Shown here: positions 10,722 to 23,222 of the stretch, piece by piece
How positions within the stretch are numbered: position 1 is the first letter of the stretch
Layout: each line of letters starts with the position of its first letter
Assembly (NCBI GenBank): GCA_023634235.1
Contig: JAMKCF010000009.1
Location: 8,680,001 to 8,744,000, forward strand
Source of the DNA: Pisaster brevispinus
Lineage: Eukaryota > Echinodermata > Asteroidea > Forcipulatida > Asteriidae
Direction of reading: 5' to 3'
DNA: 64,000 nucleotides
Translations under genes and position numbers: made by a program
Notes under the pieces: model-generated
The model's database searches: none
What the model saw: only the letters and a program-made list of their open reading frames with translations
Told to the model about the DNA's origin: nothing

Positions 10722-13700
10722 TCAGCGTCTTCGTTCTTTGGAGCACGTGACCTGAAGGTGCTTGGAAATTCTGTAAACAGAAAACAACAATTAATACATT
10801 CATTAATGATTTAAGTTTTAGAAAGGTATCCCATAATGATAACATTATTTTCACATCTCGCGCAGGCGCAATCAATATTTTACCGTGATTTCTTGCAACA
10901 TGGGTCATCCCAAAGTAATTTAAGTTTTCTACATTCTATTAGGCCCTAATGGTATTCATTTATCTGTTCTCTCCAATAAAAACGGTTTCCATAATTACTA
11001 CAATTTTTTTCGGTTGATTCCCTTATTGTACATGAGTGGGGGTTTTATGGGTTTTTTTTTATCGCTGCCGGTGAATTTTACTGTAGTTGTTTGCTTCCGT
11101 GTACATCTCAATAGTATTACTGGATGATTTTTTTTAAACAGCGTTAATGTTTAGAAAGATTGTTTTCAATCAACTTACTGCACTGCGCCAAAGTTCATCT
11201 CGCAGAGATTACCGAGAACGTGTACTTGTCCCCATGCATAGTGAGACTGCAAAGAAAGAAAGTAACACAAAATGTAATCTGCCACGGCTGTTACTTTATG
11301 TAAGCCCCCCCCCCCCCACGTCCAGCTAACAAAGCAAGGAACTGAAATAACAGCAACAGTAAGAAGGACAATTTAAAAAAAATAACGGGGTCTAGTAATT
11401 GTAATATTTAAAAATGTTCTGTTGGGGCTTAATTTTTTCTAGTAGATGGTGACAATCATTATGAGAAACATTTTTATTACATTGAGGTTTAAAGAGTCAT
11501 AACAACCTCACATAGAAGACCGAAATACAGTCGTTGAAGTTTTTTGTTGTTGTCTTTTTTTCTTGTTTTTTTACAATTAGTTTCAAACCTGTGATATAGT
11601 GTAGCACTCTTCACGGAACGTTTGTGTCACTGCTTTGTAGCAGTCCCAGTTCTTGATGGGGTACCCTCTCGTGTTTAACAAGCTGTCGATCACGGTACTG
11701 TTTTCTCCAACCAGGCTCCTCGTAATGTCGTACATAACGCTATGCACGCCTTGTTGCATCTGCATGTTTTAGGAGAAGACAAAAAATGTTGTAACTTTCT
11801 GTTGAAAATAATGATAACTGCTGGCACATTATTTGATGCCACAATTCCGTGCATCTATTTTGCTATATTTCTTTATAAATAAAGACCAAACATAGCGAAT
11901 CTTACTTTGGCAAGCTCGGCAATTTGTCCCATTAGCTTCTTCTTCTGCACTGGATCAGTCTCTTTTTCAAAGCGTCGAACCAAAAGGTCAAGGGGAACAT
12001 CACGGTTGTCGATGGCGTCCAACTGTGGAGAGAAAAATGACGATGTTATGAATTACATCTTCGACCATAATCCTTCCATAATACTTAAACCCGAAATCAA
12101 CAACGAGCCTTCGTAAATTTTACAAAGTGATGAAGTGATTCTGTGTGTTAATTTCTAATAAATAACGGGGTAAAACGTTCGTATACATTAGTTTTATTGC
12201 CAACATACACAACAGCACGGTTACAGCTTCGTCTACTAGGTTCCCCCCCCCCCCTTTGTTCACGAGGCCCCGCAGCTGCGGTAACGAAAAGACCATGGAC
12301 CTTTTCGAAAACACGGCTTGGGCTTAGTGTCCAGCTTGGGCTCTGTCAGTAATTTTGAAAGTGTAAGGAACTTCAAACAGGTGGACGGTGCCCGGAGCCG
12401 GAGCCGAAGCCCGAAGCTGGAGCCCAAGCCGTGATTTCAAAAAGGGCCAATGTTCATCTTATATTCTGTGGTAGTATTTTATGAACCAAATTCACCCGAC
12501 GTCATCATCACAATGATCTTGGATGTCTTTTGGCGGCTACGGCTAGGGCTACGGCTACGGCTGGATCGCCGCGTCGACATGCGTTGAAGTATGGGGTGTC
12601 CTTCGCAACAACCTTAGACAGTCGTAGCCGTATAGCTAGCCGCCAACTCCAATACGGCCTAAAACAGGAGTGCGCATTAGCCGAAGCGGTACACGCACGT
12701 GTTGGCTCATGGCGAGCGTGGCAGCAGTAGCCGTGTGTGACGTTGGTGCAAGGGGTCAATATCCTAGGATTCTTTAACTTCCAGACATGGCTGACCGTAT
12801 CCCTGTCTATTTTGCATCATCGCAGCTAAGACTGCATTTTTTTATAAAAACAATTCTCGTGAACTTACCGGCACGTTGGGGAGAGGCTTCCCGGGTACAG
12901 ACGGGCCCCCGTTCCCTTGGAAGTTATTCAGGGTATCTTTGTCAAACATGAGGTCTCCAAACTGATGAACTACGCTAGTGTTGGTTTCCCGTTTCACTAT
13001 TTTGAATTGCTTCTCTAGCGTCTCTGATGTAAGGTCCTCCTACAGTTTGAATAATACATAAAAAACACGATTTGGAAACGTTAACAAATTTGCTGTCAAA
13101 ACAAATTCTTTAACTTTACGCTAATTTATCTTTTTGCAGCATGCATGCAAGGTACCCCAAATACGGTAACATTTACGGTCGGAGTGTGTACCGTTTACAT
13201 AAACGGTATTCGTTTTTCTTCGTTATAAACTGGTTGCAGGGGCTGTGAAATAGTGTATTGATCAAAGCAGGCATGTGGCTTAGCCAGATACAGGACTGTT
13301 TCTCTGTGCTGTGAAAATGTGGGGTTTTTTTAATGTGTAGTTTGAGCAAACCAATTTTCATAATTAAGGTCTAAACTTTTTTACCTTACACATTTTTTTT
13401 CTCTCGTCAAAACACGTTCCACGGGTTACAAACACATGTTGTGCCATTAAAACCCTTGTAGCCTAGGTGTGTCAGCCCCATCAGTCTTTATCCCAACATA
13501 CGAAGGTTCCAATATTTACAGACCTCTTCACATGCCCAGTTATTGAGCTTTATTTTTCTTTGTTTAATTAATTATGTTTACACTGATGGATCCACTTATC
13601 AGAGGGTTTGATCTGGGTAGGTCTGTATTTAACATGGGATATTGCACTAAAAAATCGTATGACTGCAAAACGTTTTTCCCGCCCGAAAAAAAATAATACA

Positions 13701-16700
13701 CAACTCTTGGATGCAATGGTCCTGTCTATATAAGATATCAAGGATTAAGGCTAACCCAGGTCATTGCACTTTTGAAAAACTGGCAAAGTATGAGACCGTG
13801 TCATGATTAATGGCACATTAAGAGTGTTAGTACCTTGTCTGAATCCTCCATCCACTTCACACTGTACACGTCGCCCAGGTAAGTATCTCTCTTCTCGTCA
13901 AAGTAACAAGCGTAGGACGACTTGTCTGGTCCCGAGGCGGTGGTTGCGTAGATGTTTATGTTATTCGGGAGTTTCTTGAACATGGAGCCAGACTCACAGG
14001 CTTCTAGATAGAATACCAACTAATTTTTGAAAGAAAACCGTCGAAGAAAATTATTTTCAATCATGTGGTTTTCAATAAACAAACCGTACAATCAACATGT
14101 AGAAACTTAATCAATTGGAGACTTTTTAGGTCTCTAGGTGGCAGCAGAATAAATCCATTGTTCTTGGAATGTGCGCATGCTCAGAACGACGTAAACAATG
14201 GAAGTTTACCTGGTAAGTCTGCTGCCACCTAGCGTTCTAAAGTCTCCCATTGAAGGGTGACGAGCCTGTCTTTATAGTAAACAAATAAATAAAAAATTAA
14301 CAAAATAAACAATAATGATAATACTGCAAAGTGCACTGCAATTTCCCCACGCGATCCAAGTGTTTTCTTAAATTTAGCAGTATAGTTTTGTGAGTATAAA
14401 GTTCACGTCAATTTGCGTCTTTAAGGTAACACCGCGAAATGTTGACGTCAATATTTGAACTTGGGGCAAGGTCGTGATGTTTGACAAGAAAATTGACGTC
14501 AGTTAGTTTTATCTTCGTTTAGGATGTCGCATTAAATTATCTCAGGCCGACACTTCCGTGTTCTTACCTTCTGAAATTTCTGTGCCGCATTCATACTCTT
14601 CAGGGTTGTGATGAGATCTTTTGCGTACAACTGTAGATTAAAGCAATCAAAATTATTAAAACAATAATTATCAACGTTTATAAACTGTAAATGTTTAGTT
14701 TTTAGTATAATTTTAATATTCTGTGCACGGGGTTCTGTGCTCGGTTACATGCTTATTTTGATATGGCCAATCGAAATAAGAACCTACTTTGGAGAACATT
14801 GATCTCTTAAACAAGGTTTATCTCTTGGCAGAATTTTTGACAGAAATGTTTTCAATAACAATAATATAGTATTGGCTACCCTGGAGGAGATTAACTTTAG
14901 TACAAAACAAGGGAAGAGTCCCACAAGTTAAATGAAAAAATGCCTTTAGATTACAATGAATGTTTTCTCAGTTATAATAACTTACCAAGCATGCATATTT
15001 CAATCTAAATGCGAGATTGTAATGTGGCTCACGGTGATGGTGATGTTTATAATTCCCACCCTCCTCCCCAACTCCCATGAATAGTGACGTAGCCCCCTAC
15101 GGGAGCACGTGACATCCAGATGATGTCCGTGCACCCCCCGGATGCCCCCATTTCAAATTTGGACTTTTGAGGTTAAAAACTATATTGAGTGAAATGAACT
15201 TTTAATGTGATAATTTTGATGTTTTTAAAACTTCTTGTCCATTTTCTGTTTTTACAAGTCACGTCAGATCAGACTATCTTATAAAAAAATAGAGTAAATG
15301 ACATAAGAAGGGCACTGAAAAGGGGCCTTCCCCTTTATGCACCCAAAATTATTAAACCCAAGTTCCGGCGCTGTCCATAATTAATAGAGTAAAAGCCGCC
15401 ATTGTGACAATCTTTAAAAATGTGTGAAAATATGCGAACTACATTATGTTTTGGGGGTGTTTTTTTTTATAGACATTGAATGTATTACCATGTCGTCCAT
15501 GAATGCAATCAGGCCTTTGGCACCGTGGTCGGAGAAGAACACAAACACGTGATCATTTGGTCCGCTGTGATGAATAAGAAACACAAATCACAAATCAATA
15601 ATAATGTCAAGAGTAACTATAAATATAAATATAAATAGTAAACTTGCGGGTACAACCATGTGTAAAAAACTCTTTGAGGGAGTGTTGGCTCTGAAAAGAG
15701 CCGGTTTGGTCTCGACGTTTCGAACAGTATTTCTCCTGAAGACGAGCAGAGTATACTGTTCGAAACGTCGAGACCAAACCGGCTCTTTTCAGAGCCAACA
15801 CTCCCTCAAAGAGTTTTTTACACATGGTTGTACCCGCAAGTTTACTATTTATATTTATATTTATAGTTACTCTTATCCTCCACACCATGCAAAGCTTCAA
15901 ACACCATTTAATAATAATGTCGTTTAGGGTCATGATCCACCACGGTATTCTTCTTATGGTTAATTGCTTTTCTTCGCTAAGTAAAAACGCATCTCAAAGA
16001 TTTCTGATCGTGGTCCATTGGAAAAAGCAAGTTTTTGCCTCGAATCCCATCTGAGTAATATGCTTGTGGAATTTTTGTTTTCCGACAGGAATACAGCATA
16101 CAGTATACAGCAAAGATTATAGAGCGCCGATGGCACAAGATAAGGGATTCTGAGCGGCTGAAATTTGACATATGCACTGGACGCCATTACAGCATCACTT
16201 TCTGAAAACATCACTTTCTGAAAATGGCGCCCATGCGTTTTTCACATTCCAACAAAAATATTCATAGCTATACAGTTGTCCACATTGCACCTTCGGTGCT
16301 GCATATTCTTTGGTACACGGTGCTTTAACGCACATCGGTTTTTATACCCGATGCAACTTTAACATATCAAGTCTTACCTGTCAATGACTTTTCCACTACC
16401 AATACCGTTCATCGCTGCCTTGTTGCCGCTTAGCACATTCAAAAAGTTCTTGGGGTTCACATTCTGCAAATTATAAACCAAACGGTATTGGAGTTGAATA
16501 CAAAGGAAATAAAATGACAGAAAAAAATATCGCATTTAAAACACTCCTTAAAAAAACACGAGAAAAATGAAACTGGAAAGTAATGTTTTAATTATACTGA
16601 TAATTTGTCTATATTATTTCTTTACTTTTAGCGGGTTATTATATACGGGTTATGATGGGCGTACCCAACGCCCTCTTACACTTTCGCCAACCCCCCCCCC

Positions 16701-19700
16701 CCCCACCTTGTCCAGCTAAAAACAAAGCAAAGGAACTGAAATGACAACAAAAGTAGCTATTATAAACAAACAAGTCAAATAATTGCCACCAATCCAACCG
16801 TATAGTTATCTCTAATTCGTTATGGTAAAAGTTACTTTCCCAATTGATTTAACTTTCCAATGACATCTACTAGAAAGTACCGAGACCTGTCGGTCAGTCT
16901 GTAAACCGTACCTTGCCGGTATAATCCTTAGGGACTCCATGGTAAACGTCCGATCCGTTGGGTCTGTTGATTATAATTCCTGGGGTAGGATTCCTGTAAA
17001 TCATTTAAAACAACGGCACTTTTTAGTGAAGCTATACAACTCCTGTTTCTCCAACCCAAACCCCTAACTCTAACCCCGCCCCCACCACATAATTGCAACC
17101 CCAGCCCGTGGGCCCACCATACCCATGATTCGCCTCAGCTCTTTGTTGTCGTGCAACCCTTTAAATTAATAGTCTTCTTCAGATTGAGACACTCATACAT
17201 AATTTACAAACAAGACTTCCTTTCCATGCCAAAGTGTTTGGATGCGAGTGCAATCCTTGTTTTGTTTTCAACTGACTGCAATGTGTTGACATCATTATTC
17301 TCGGGTCCACACTTTGTCAAAATTCTCACCCCATGGACTCAGGAAGGAAAGTACGGTATCTTGGATGTCTAGCATTGTTTTAATTTACCTTCAGATTCCC
17401 AAAGTTTGTTGAACTACAATCATCGTACCATGAGCCTTTTATCTTGACCCTTAAATAATCGTGACCAGCATCACATTTTAACAATGAGGCATGATTTGAC
17501 CAAAATAAACGTCAGTAACACAAAATCAAGTGCGTAAACAAGATAGTGCAATAACACAAATCAATAACTCAGATTAAAACCAATCATTGTTTATTTATTT
17601 CATTGTAGTCCTATTGTATACATTTCTTTAGGGAACCGTTACAAACCTGAATTAAAAAAACATAGTGCACTGTGTTTTTTTATTCAACTTTTAGAGGTTC
17701 GGGTGCTTGTGCAGATTTCAAAAGTGATCGGCAAACACGCAAGCCATTTGTATATTGTTGTTTTCTGTTTTTATGCGTACATTTCACAGAGAGGCATCTT
17801 AAGAGCAAATACATCTTTAATTGCTAAGCAAAAGTGTGATGTCACAATACAAATCATTATAATAATCCTGACAACTCATCTTAAGATGAATCTCAGTGCT
17901 TTGTGAAATTGACCCCTTGCCCATTAGGTCAGACCCACTGGGTCGGGCTTTTTGGGGGGATTTTTAACTCGAAATCTGCGTCAGTTTTTTGACATAGTTT
18001 GGGGGTCGGTTTGACACAGATTCCTAAGCTGACACAGAAATGGGTCGGGGCCCTGCAACCCGAAATCCAGGTCATGTTTAAAAAGATCTTCATAATAGAA
18101 CGGGAAGAAGGTTGTGAATAGAACAATTGAACAAAAAAGATTCAGAGAGTCGAAACATCATCAATGTATCGAAAACTACCCTTTTTTGTTTTAAGACAAA
18201 GACTGTTTGTCAAGACAGCATTTAATGCAAATCTGTATGAGGAAGTGATACTATCCATACTGTATGAAATAACTTTGGCCAACAAAATAATCCCATAGAT
18301 CAACAGAATGATGAGTGGTAAAAAATGCTGGACTCATACCCAGGTGGTAAATAACGCGAATATAGGAAGCAAGGAAACATCTGCAATTGTTTGATCAGTG
18401 AACAGTTTGGAGTAAAGATTGTAAGAATTGTATGTTAGGTTTCATTTAACTGATAAGTATGTGGTTTTGAATTCATAAATTGTGAGATGATTTAACTCTA
18501 TAGAGACCATGCATTTCTGGTTGAAAAACTTCCTCCGCCCCCATTTCTTGCTAGTAAAATCTCCTGCCCTGCCCTGTGAAATTTGCTGATTTTTTAACAT
18601 GTTCTTTTACCAGTAAAATGTAAATGAAACAGAATCTTTGTTTGGTTTTAGACATTTGTAGGTCAGTATGGCTTTTACTTTGACCTTTTTGTACGTAAAA
18701 GTTTGCGGCCACTTTTGAGACAACTATATGGACGCATAAAGGTTGATCATTAACAGTTTTCCTAACCAAAAAGACAAGATTGATATGTTTCCAGTTAGAG
18801 CGTACATGTATATGAATACAATTTACATTTGTTTATTACAAATGACACGCTAAGTTGACAGTTAAATGTTCATTAATTTTTCCTCTTAATAAGATGCGGT
18901 GTCTTCATGATCAAAGCAGGCCTAGGAACTCTCTCCCAGCTACAATTTTTTACTTCTATAAGCATAATTTTGCCCAATATTTATATCGTAGACCCCCTTT
19001 TTATGCAAATGTGGCTCCGCCCCAAATAGGAAAGACCCAAGGTGGGTCCGCGTCTTAAATTATTAATTAGCCCAATACCTACCATCATAGCAAACTTTAC
19101 GCTTTTACTACAAAGTGCACAATAATTGTTACATTAGCAGCTGCACTATCAACATTCTGATGGGTACGAGGAGTGTGAGGGATTACAACTTACGCTTCGT
19201 TGTTGGCGATATCATCGTACATCATAACGACAATCCTCTCATCTGGGATACCATTCTTGTGCAAGATCTGATAGGCGTGACAGACATCGGCCTTGATAGG
19301 GAAAGACACAGTATAAGAGGTATACTATATGGGGGAAAGGATTTCAACTGTAAGCTCACTGATTCTGAAGTTTGTTAACAGTTTTTTTTTTACAATTCCG
19401 CTTGAGTTACCGTCAATTAAAGTCGACTACAAAAGTCACTACTGCTTACTTCGATGACCAAATGGAAATAAATGAGTATAAAGTACAAAACTAATGTAAA
19501 AAAAAAACCACCTTGACAATAGAACTTACATGCATTGACGTCATCACACCGCCATCCTAGAGGTAGAACGAAGATAAAAATGCGCATTTTTGAAACCACG
19601 GCTTTTTCTTGGGCTTGGGCATGTGCTCCGTCAGTAAGTTTAAAGACGTGCGTTTTCCTTACGGGGTTTCAAGAAGATCGACGGATCCCAAAGCCGGAGC

Positions 19701-20243
19701 CCAAGTCTAAGCCGTTTAGTTTCGAAAAGGGTCATGAACAGGATGCGCTGCGCGCATTATATATAGGCTGTGCCAATGAACATTTTGACGGCCTCTAGCT
19801 GAGGGCGCCCTACTCAAATGACGTCATGTGCATGAGGTCTATACAAATCACATTCTCTGTTTTATCCTTTGTCACAGTTTTGTATTGGTTGGATGGTATA
19901 ATATTTGAAAACAAAAGGACGAGAACTAAATCACTCCTCCAAAAACCAATGTCATGCATGTTCACCCTTTTAGTGAAAGTTTAAGCATTGTCGTTTTTAA
20001 CAAGATATTTCACGTCCCCCCCCCCCAGTTTATAAACATGTAGGCTCCTATAGCAGACGAAATTTACAAAATTGTTTAAAATACCTGGTGACGGTAGTTG
20101 CCCCAACTGTTGGACCCAGCCACGAGCAGACCCCAGTGTTTAGTGGGAGACGGTTCGGCCTCCGGCATGGGGAAGGCGTCTTCCGCCGGGAAGGCAGCCA
20201 CTAGCGGCAAGAGCAGAAGTAGGCTCAACATGTACATCTTCAT
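10722..20243 (-). CDS. LGMN: Legumain (asparaginyl endopeptidase), 12 exons
   Basis: Exons on the minus strand: 20243-20085, 19291-19194, 16993-16912, 16463-16378, 15564-15489, 14630-14568, 14019-13834, 13039-12869, 12022-11906, 11759-11589, 11246-11179, 10770-10722. They join to 441 aa (human legumain 433). A signal peptide rich in Leu covers residues 1-18. The C13 catalytic dyad is visible: His155 in FFSDHG and Cys196 in YLEACESGS. The family block [17 protein letters not shown] follows. The C-terminal prodomain is spread over the last five exons. This is a secreted/lysosomal cysteine protease that cleaves after Asn and is activated at acid pH. An in-frame stop in an upstream codon fixes the first Met. 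Human residues 118-120 read RGD; the aligned segment here (near VLSGNKAAM) lacks it. Introns carry several MITEs and a large foldback. Confidence 0.93.
12295..12452. repeat. Hairpin MITE family A, copy 2
   Basis: Inverted ends of the type ACACGGCTTGGG and CCCAAGCCGTGATTT, with an outer CCTTTTCGAA / AAAAAGGGCC pair. It shares these ends with copies near 1425-1572 and 19583-19731. It lies in the legumain intron between the exons at 12022 and 12869. No coding capacity; edges approximate. Confidence 0.6.
12530..12646 (+). repeat. Hairpin MITE family B, copy 1
   Basis: Ends TTGGCGGCTACGGCTA and TATAGCTAGCCGCCAA are inverted repeats. The ends are themselves built from a GGCTAC hexamer. The element is 117 bp, sits in a legumain intron, and has an inverted second copy at 23114-23222. 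Confidence 0.65.
14112..14252. repeat. Hairpin MITE family C, copy 1
   Basis: Inverted ends GGAGACTTTTTAGG...CTAGGTGGCAGCAGA and TCTGCTGCCACCTAG...AAAGTCTCC surround about 65 bases. It lies in the legumain intron next to the exon carrying the catalytic cysteine. A second copy is at about 53716-53850. Confidence 0.65.
15609..15874. repeat. Near-perfect 266-bp foldback (hairpin) element
   Basis: Two 122-base arms, 15609-15730 and 15753-15874, are reverse complements with no mismatch that I could find, separated by 22 bases. No target duplication is evident at its edges. It lies in the legumain intron between exons 5 and 4 (15565-16377). The near identity of the arms implies a recent origin or gene conversion. 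The centre contains CTGAAGA ... GAAACGTC, reminiscent of hammerhead-ribozyme and Penelope-type element termini (see findings). Both strands are open over about 320 bases simply because of the inverted structure, so no protein is called. Confidence 0.85.
19583..19731. repeat. Hairpin MITE family A, copy 3
   Basis: Left end TTTTTGAAACCACGGCTT and right end AAGCCGTTTAGTTTCGAAAA form imperfect inverted repeats around a diverged centre. It lies in the first legumain intron. It is related to the copies near 1425 and 12295. Confidence 0.55.
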
Positions 20244-21628
20244 CTTCACCTATAGGTCCCTATATCCCACAATGATGCTATACACACTGAGTTGAAACAC
20301 TGAGCGAGTCCGCCTCTATTGCTGTCTGGTCACGAGATGGGGGGAAAACTTGCACGTCATGGTCACGTGAATATTGCGGCGTCAAGCTCACTCTTGTGTG
20401 CTTGCAACTGGAATTTGGACGCGGGTTTATAGCTAACTGATATCAGCATTGTTTACACTGAACAGTTTGGTAAACACAAGTCCAAGTATATGATGGCGTT
20501 GAAAACTCGTTGTGATTGTTGGTTGCCTGCATACACACCGTGAGCCCTGGAGTGGCTATAAGGGATATGGGGTGGGAGTGTGTAGACTGTATACACTAAT
20601 TTTGACCAAAAAAGTGGGTTTCGCGAGATTATAATTATTTAGAACTCCATTTAAAGGGGAACGTATGCCTTTGGTTTTTGGAACCGTTCGATTGTTTTAA
20701 TCCTATATAAAATGTACATAATAATACGCAATAAAACCAACCTGTGATTGTTTCATTTCAAAAGGTGATAATGTTTTTGAGATATTGCAAAAAAAATCTG
20801 GAGTGGTTAAACCCACACAGGAAGAGTAATCTGTAATTAGAAGACACAATCTGAGAAACGTTTGAGACAGTATAACGTTTCTCAGATTCAAATTTCGGGG
20901 GGATGAAAACTGAAATCTTTTTGACACAACCACAATTATTCAGAAGTTAAGTTATTCTCAAAATGCTTTACACTAACGAATTCTGCTGTACTTTTTACCA
21001 AGTAAGTTGTTTTTATTGCCATTAATGGAGTGACTACCAAACGCAACCTTCCCTTACAAAAACACTCAGTTTGATCTTATCGCTCAATTCCCATTTATAT
21101 CCCACAAGTGTTGACAAAAGTCACAAAGTTTGCGACAGTGACGTCATTCTAAATTTATCAAAACTTGGGTCAAACTTATAAAGACAAAGAACAAGATTGA
21201 TATCATCAAGGGAGGTCGATTAGTTTTAATCTGAAAGCTCCAAAAAGTTGGCAAAATAGCACAATGACACGAACAATAGCTCTTTACGAAGATTGCACAG
21301 CGATCGAAATAAGCCCGATTATATAAAAGAACAACCATGAAAGTTGTTCACAATGTTCACTAAGAATGTGAGCAAGGGATAGCGTGGTATGGTTATTGAA
21401 GTGGATTGAAATTTATAAATCAATGAAGCATTTTATGAGTGGATCGGTGATGTGGGGTCTACGAGGGATAGAGGAAGGTGGGGGGCTGACTGGTGACGTC
21501 ATTCACCGGGGATTGAGGTATTCATCCAGACCCATGGATTGGAAATACACCGAATGGATTCACTTATTTGAATCATTGTTACAACCCCATGAGGGCAAAA
21601 ATGAAAACTAAAAGGCCATCTTAACATA

Positions 21629-22844
21629 GGTTTTCCCGCCCAATTTCAGCAAAAATTAATTCAATTTCATTAACTCGCGTTCAAATTCACGCATTTTCCC
21701 CATATCTACTCATATAGGTTTTCTTTTTAGCTATTAATGTAGGCCTATTCAATTGCGTTTTCGTGCACACTTGATTTCGTTTTTCTCATTCAGATTCGTT
21801 TCAGTCATTCTATTTCATTTATAGGTATTCAAGACTACATTTTGACCATTCTTAAGTTGAATTTCCACTACCTATTTACAATTGATGAAATCAAATTAAG
21901 ACTCATCGAAGCACACATTAATTTGTTGCTCGCGTGCGTTTTGTTTTTCGTTAATGGGCAATGAGTTTAAACTTGTGTGCGTTCAAATTAAACATAAGAT
22001 ATGGCTCCCCGAGTACGCTGACAAGAGCTCCATTACTGGCACTTCAACAATAACAGGCGATTCCATGTTATTGCATTTCGCTCACATTCGGTGTTTTGTT
22101 TTAATGGTAATATTGTTCCTCTTGCTTTTTACCCTTAAAATTAAAACATACACCCAATAAGCTTGAAATGAAAACTAAATCTTTTGCTACAGCCTTGAGA
22201 TTGTTTGCCCTGGTATGTATGTTGTCGTCTTTATTTCTGCCAATGTTCGGACCATGTCAAATTAGAGGTTAATAAATGTTTTAAAGGGAACAAAAGCTTA
22301 ACAATATATGGGGTCATTATTAAATTTAAAAACAAATCATCGTTGTTTTTAGCATTGTTTTCACAGGTCCTTTTCTTTTTTTGTTTATACATTTCTTCTA
22401 TTCGTTTAATTAATCATATCTGTCGTTGGTTTCTTTAACCTTAAATGTTCTGACGTGCTAGACATCTTACATGTCAGTTTGGCTGTGATTAGTGTAGAAA
22501 TAAATTCTCAAAATATCTGCCTATATTATAGGCAATTGTGAATCAGAAAGCACCAAAGATAGAAGTTGAATTTGAATGCAAACACTTGGAAAATGTTTGC
22601 TCATTTTCGAAATTGAATGGTTAATCAGCCTCTTGCTGCTGGCTTTTGCGAAATTGAATGAGTCTTATGGCCTAATGAAATTAAATGGTCTTATTTGACC
22701 AGCGAATGATAAACAGGTGAAATTTAATTACTCATTTTGACTGTTGAATGGTGACTTAACGGAGCATTGCATTCGATTTCAAACGAAATTGGCGAACCAG
22801 GAGTTAAAATAAATGGATTTTTGTTGAAATTGGCCGGGAAAACC
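21629..22844. mobile_element. Non-autonomous DNA element with TA-flanked inverted repeats
   Basis: Left end GGTTTTCCCGCCCAATTTCA and right end TGAAATTGGCCGGGAAAACC are inverted repeats continuing into CAAAAAT, with about two mismatches. Both ends are bordered by TA (21627-21628 and 22845-22846), as expected for an element that duplicates TA. The inner sequence is AT-rich, with many ATTCAATTTC-like words on the left and GAAATTGAATG-like words on the right, so the outer arms look like a long decayed inverted repeat. No transposase frame was recognised, so it would depend on an enzyme supplied elsewhere. Confidence 0.65.
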
Positions 22845-23113
22845 TATAGTATAGCGGAGCAGTGCTCGGGTCGAACCCGTCCCTATATTCTAAGTCGGCT
22901 TCCAACGCTGACGTACACATAGTATAAAGAAAGAAAGTTCAGCTTTTGTAGCGGACCAACGGGAACCCGACTCCTGCCAACTACCAACCCCACAACACAA
23001 AATCATATCCAAGTACCAACCCCACAATACAATATCATTAGTTTTTCATCCACCAAACTATAGTCACCGAACTATGAACCAGGCCGCATGAATATCAATA
23101 GGCCATATCCAAA

Positions 23114-23222
23114 TTGGCGGCTACGGCTACGGCTACGACTGTTGGTAGGGGTGTTGCTACGGACATACTTCAACCCATGATGACGCGGCGATTAAGCCGT
23201 AGCCGTAGCAGGAGCCGCCGAT
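23114..23222 (-). repeat. Hairpin MITE family B, copy 2 (inverted)
   Basis: Ends TTGGCGGCTACGGCTACGG and CCGTAGCAGGAGCCGCCGA, with the central block CATACTTCAACCCATG matching the reverse complement of the centre of the copy at 12530-12646. Intergenic, between legumain and the Rho gene. Confidence 0.65.

Noticed and set aside
10678..10908. Alternative last legumain exon read as QNFQAPSG
   Set aside because: That frame comes from skipping the exon at 11179-11246 and shows no similarity to the legumain C-terminus; inclusion of the exon restores homology and a different frame.
15604..15933. Overlapping open frames of about 107 aa on both strands with similar proteins
   Set aside because: They exist only because the DNA is an inverted repeat; no domain, splice or start context supports coding.
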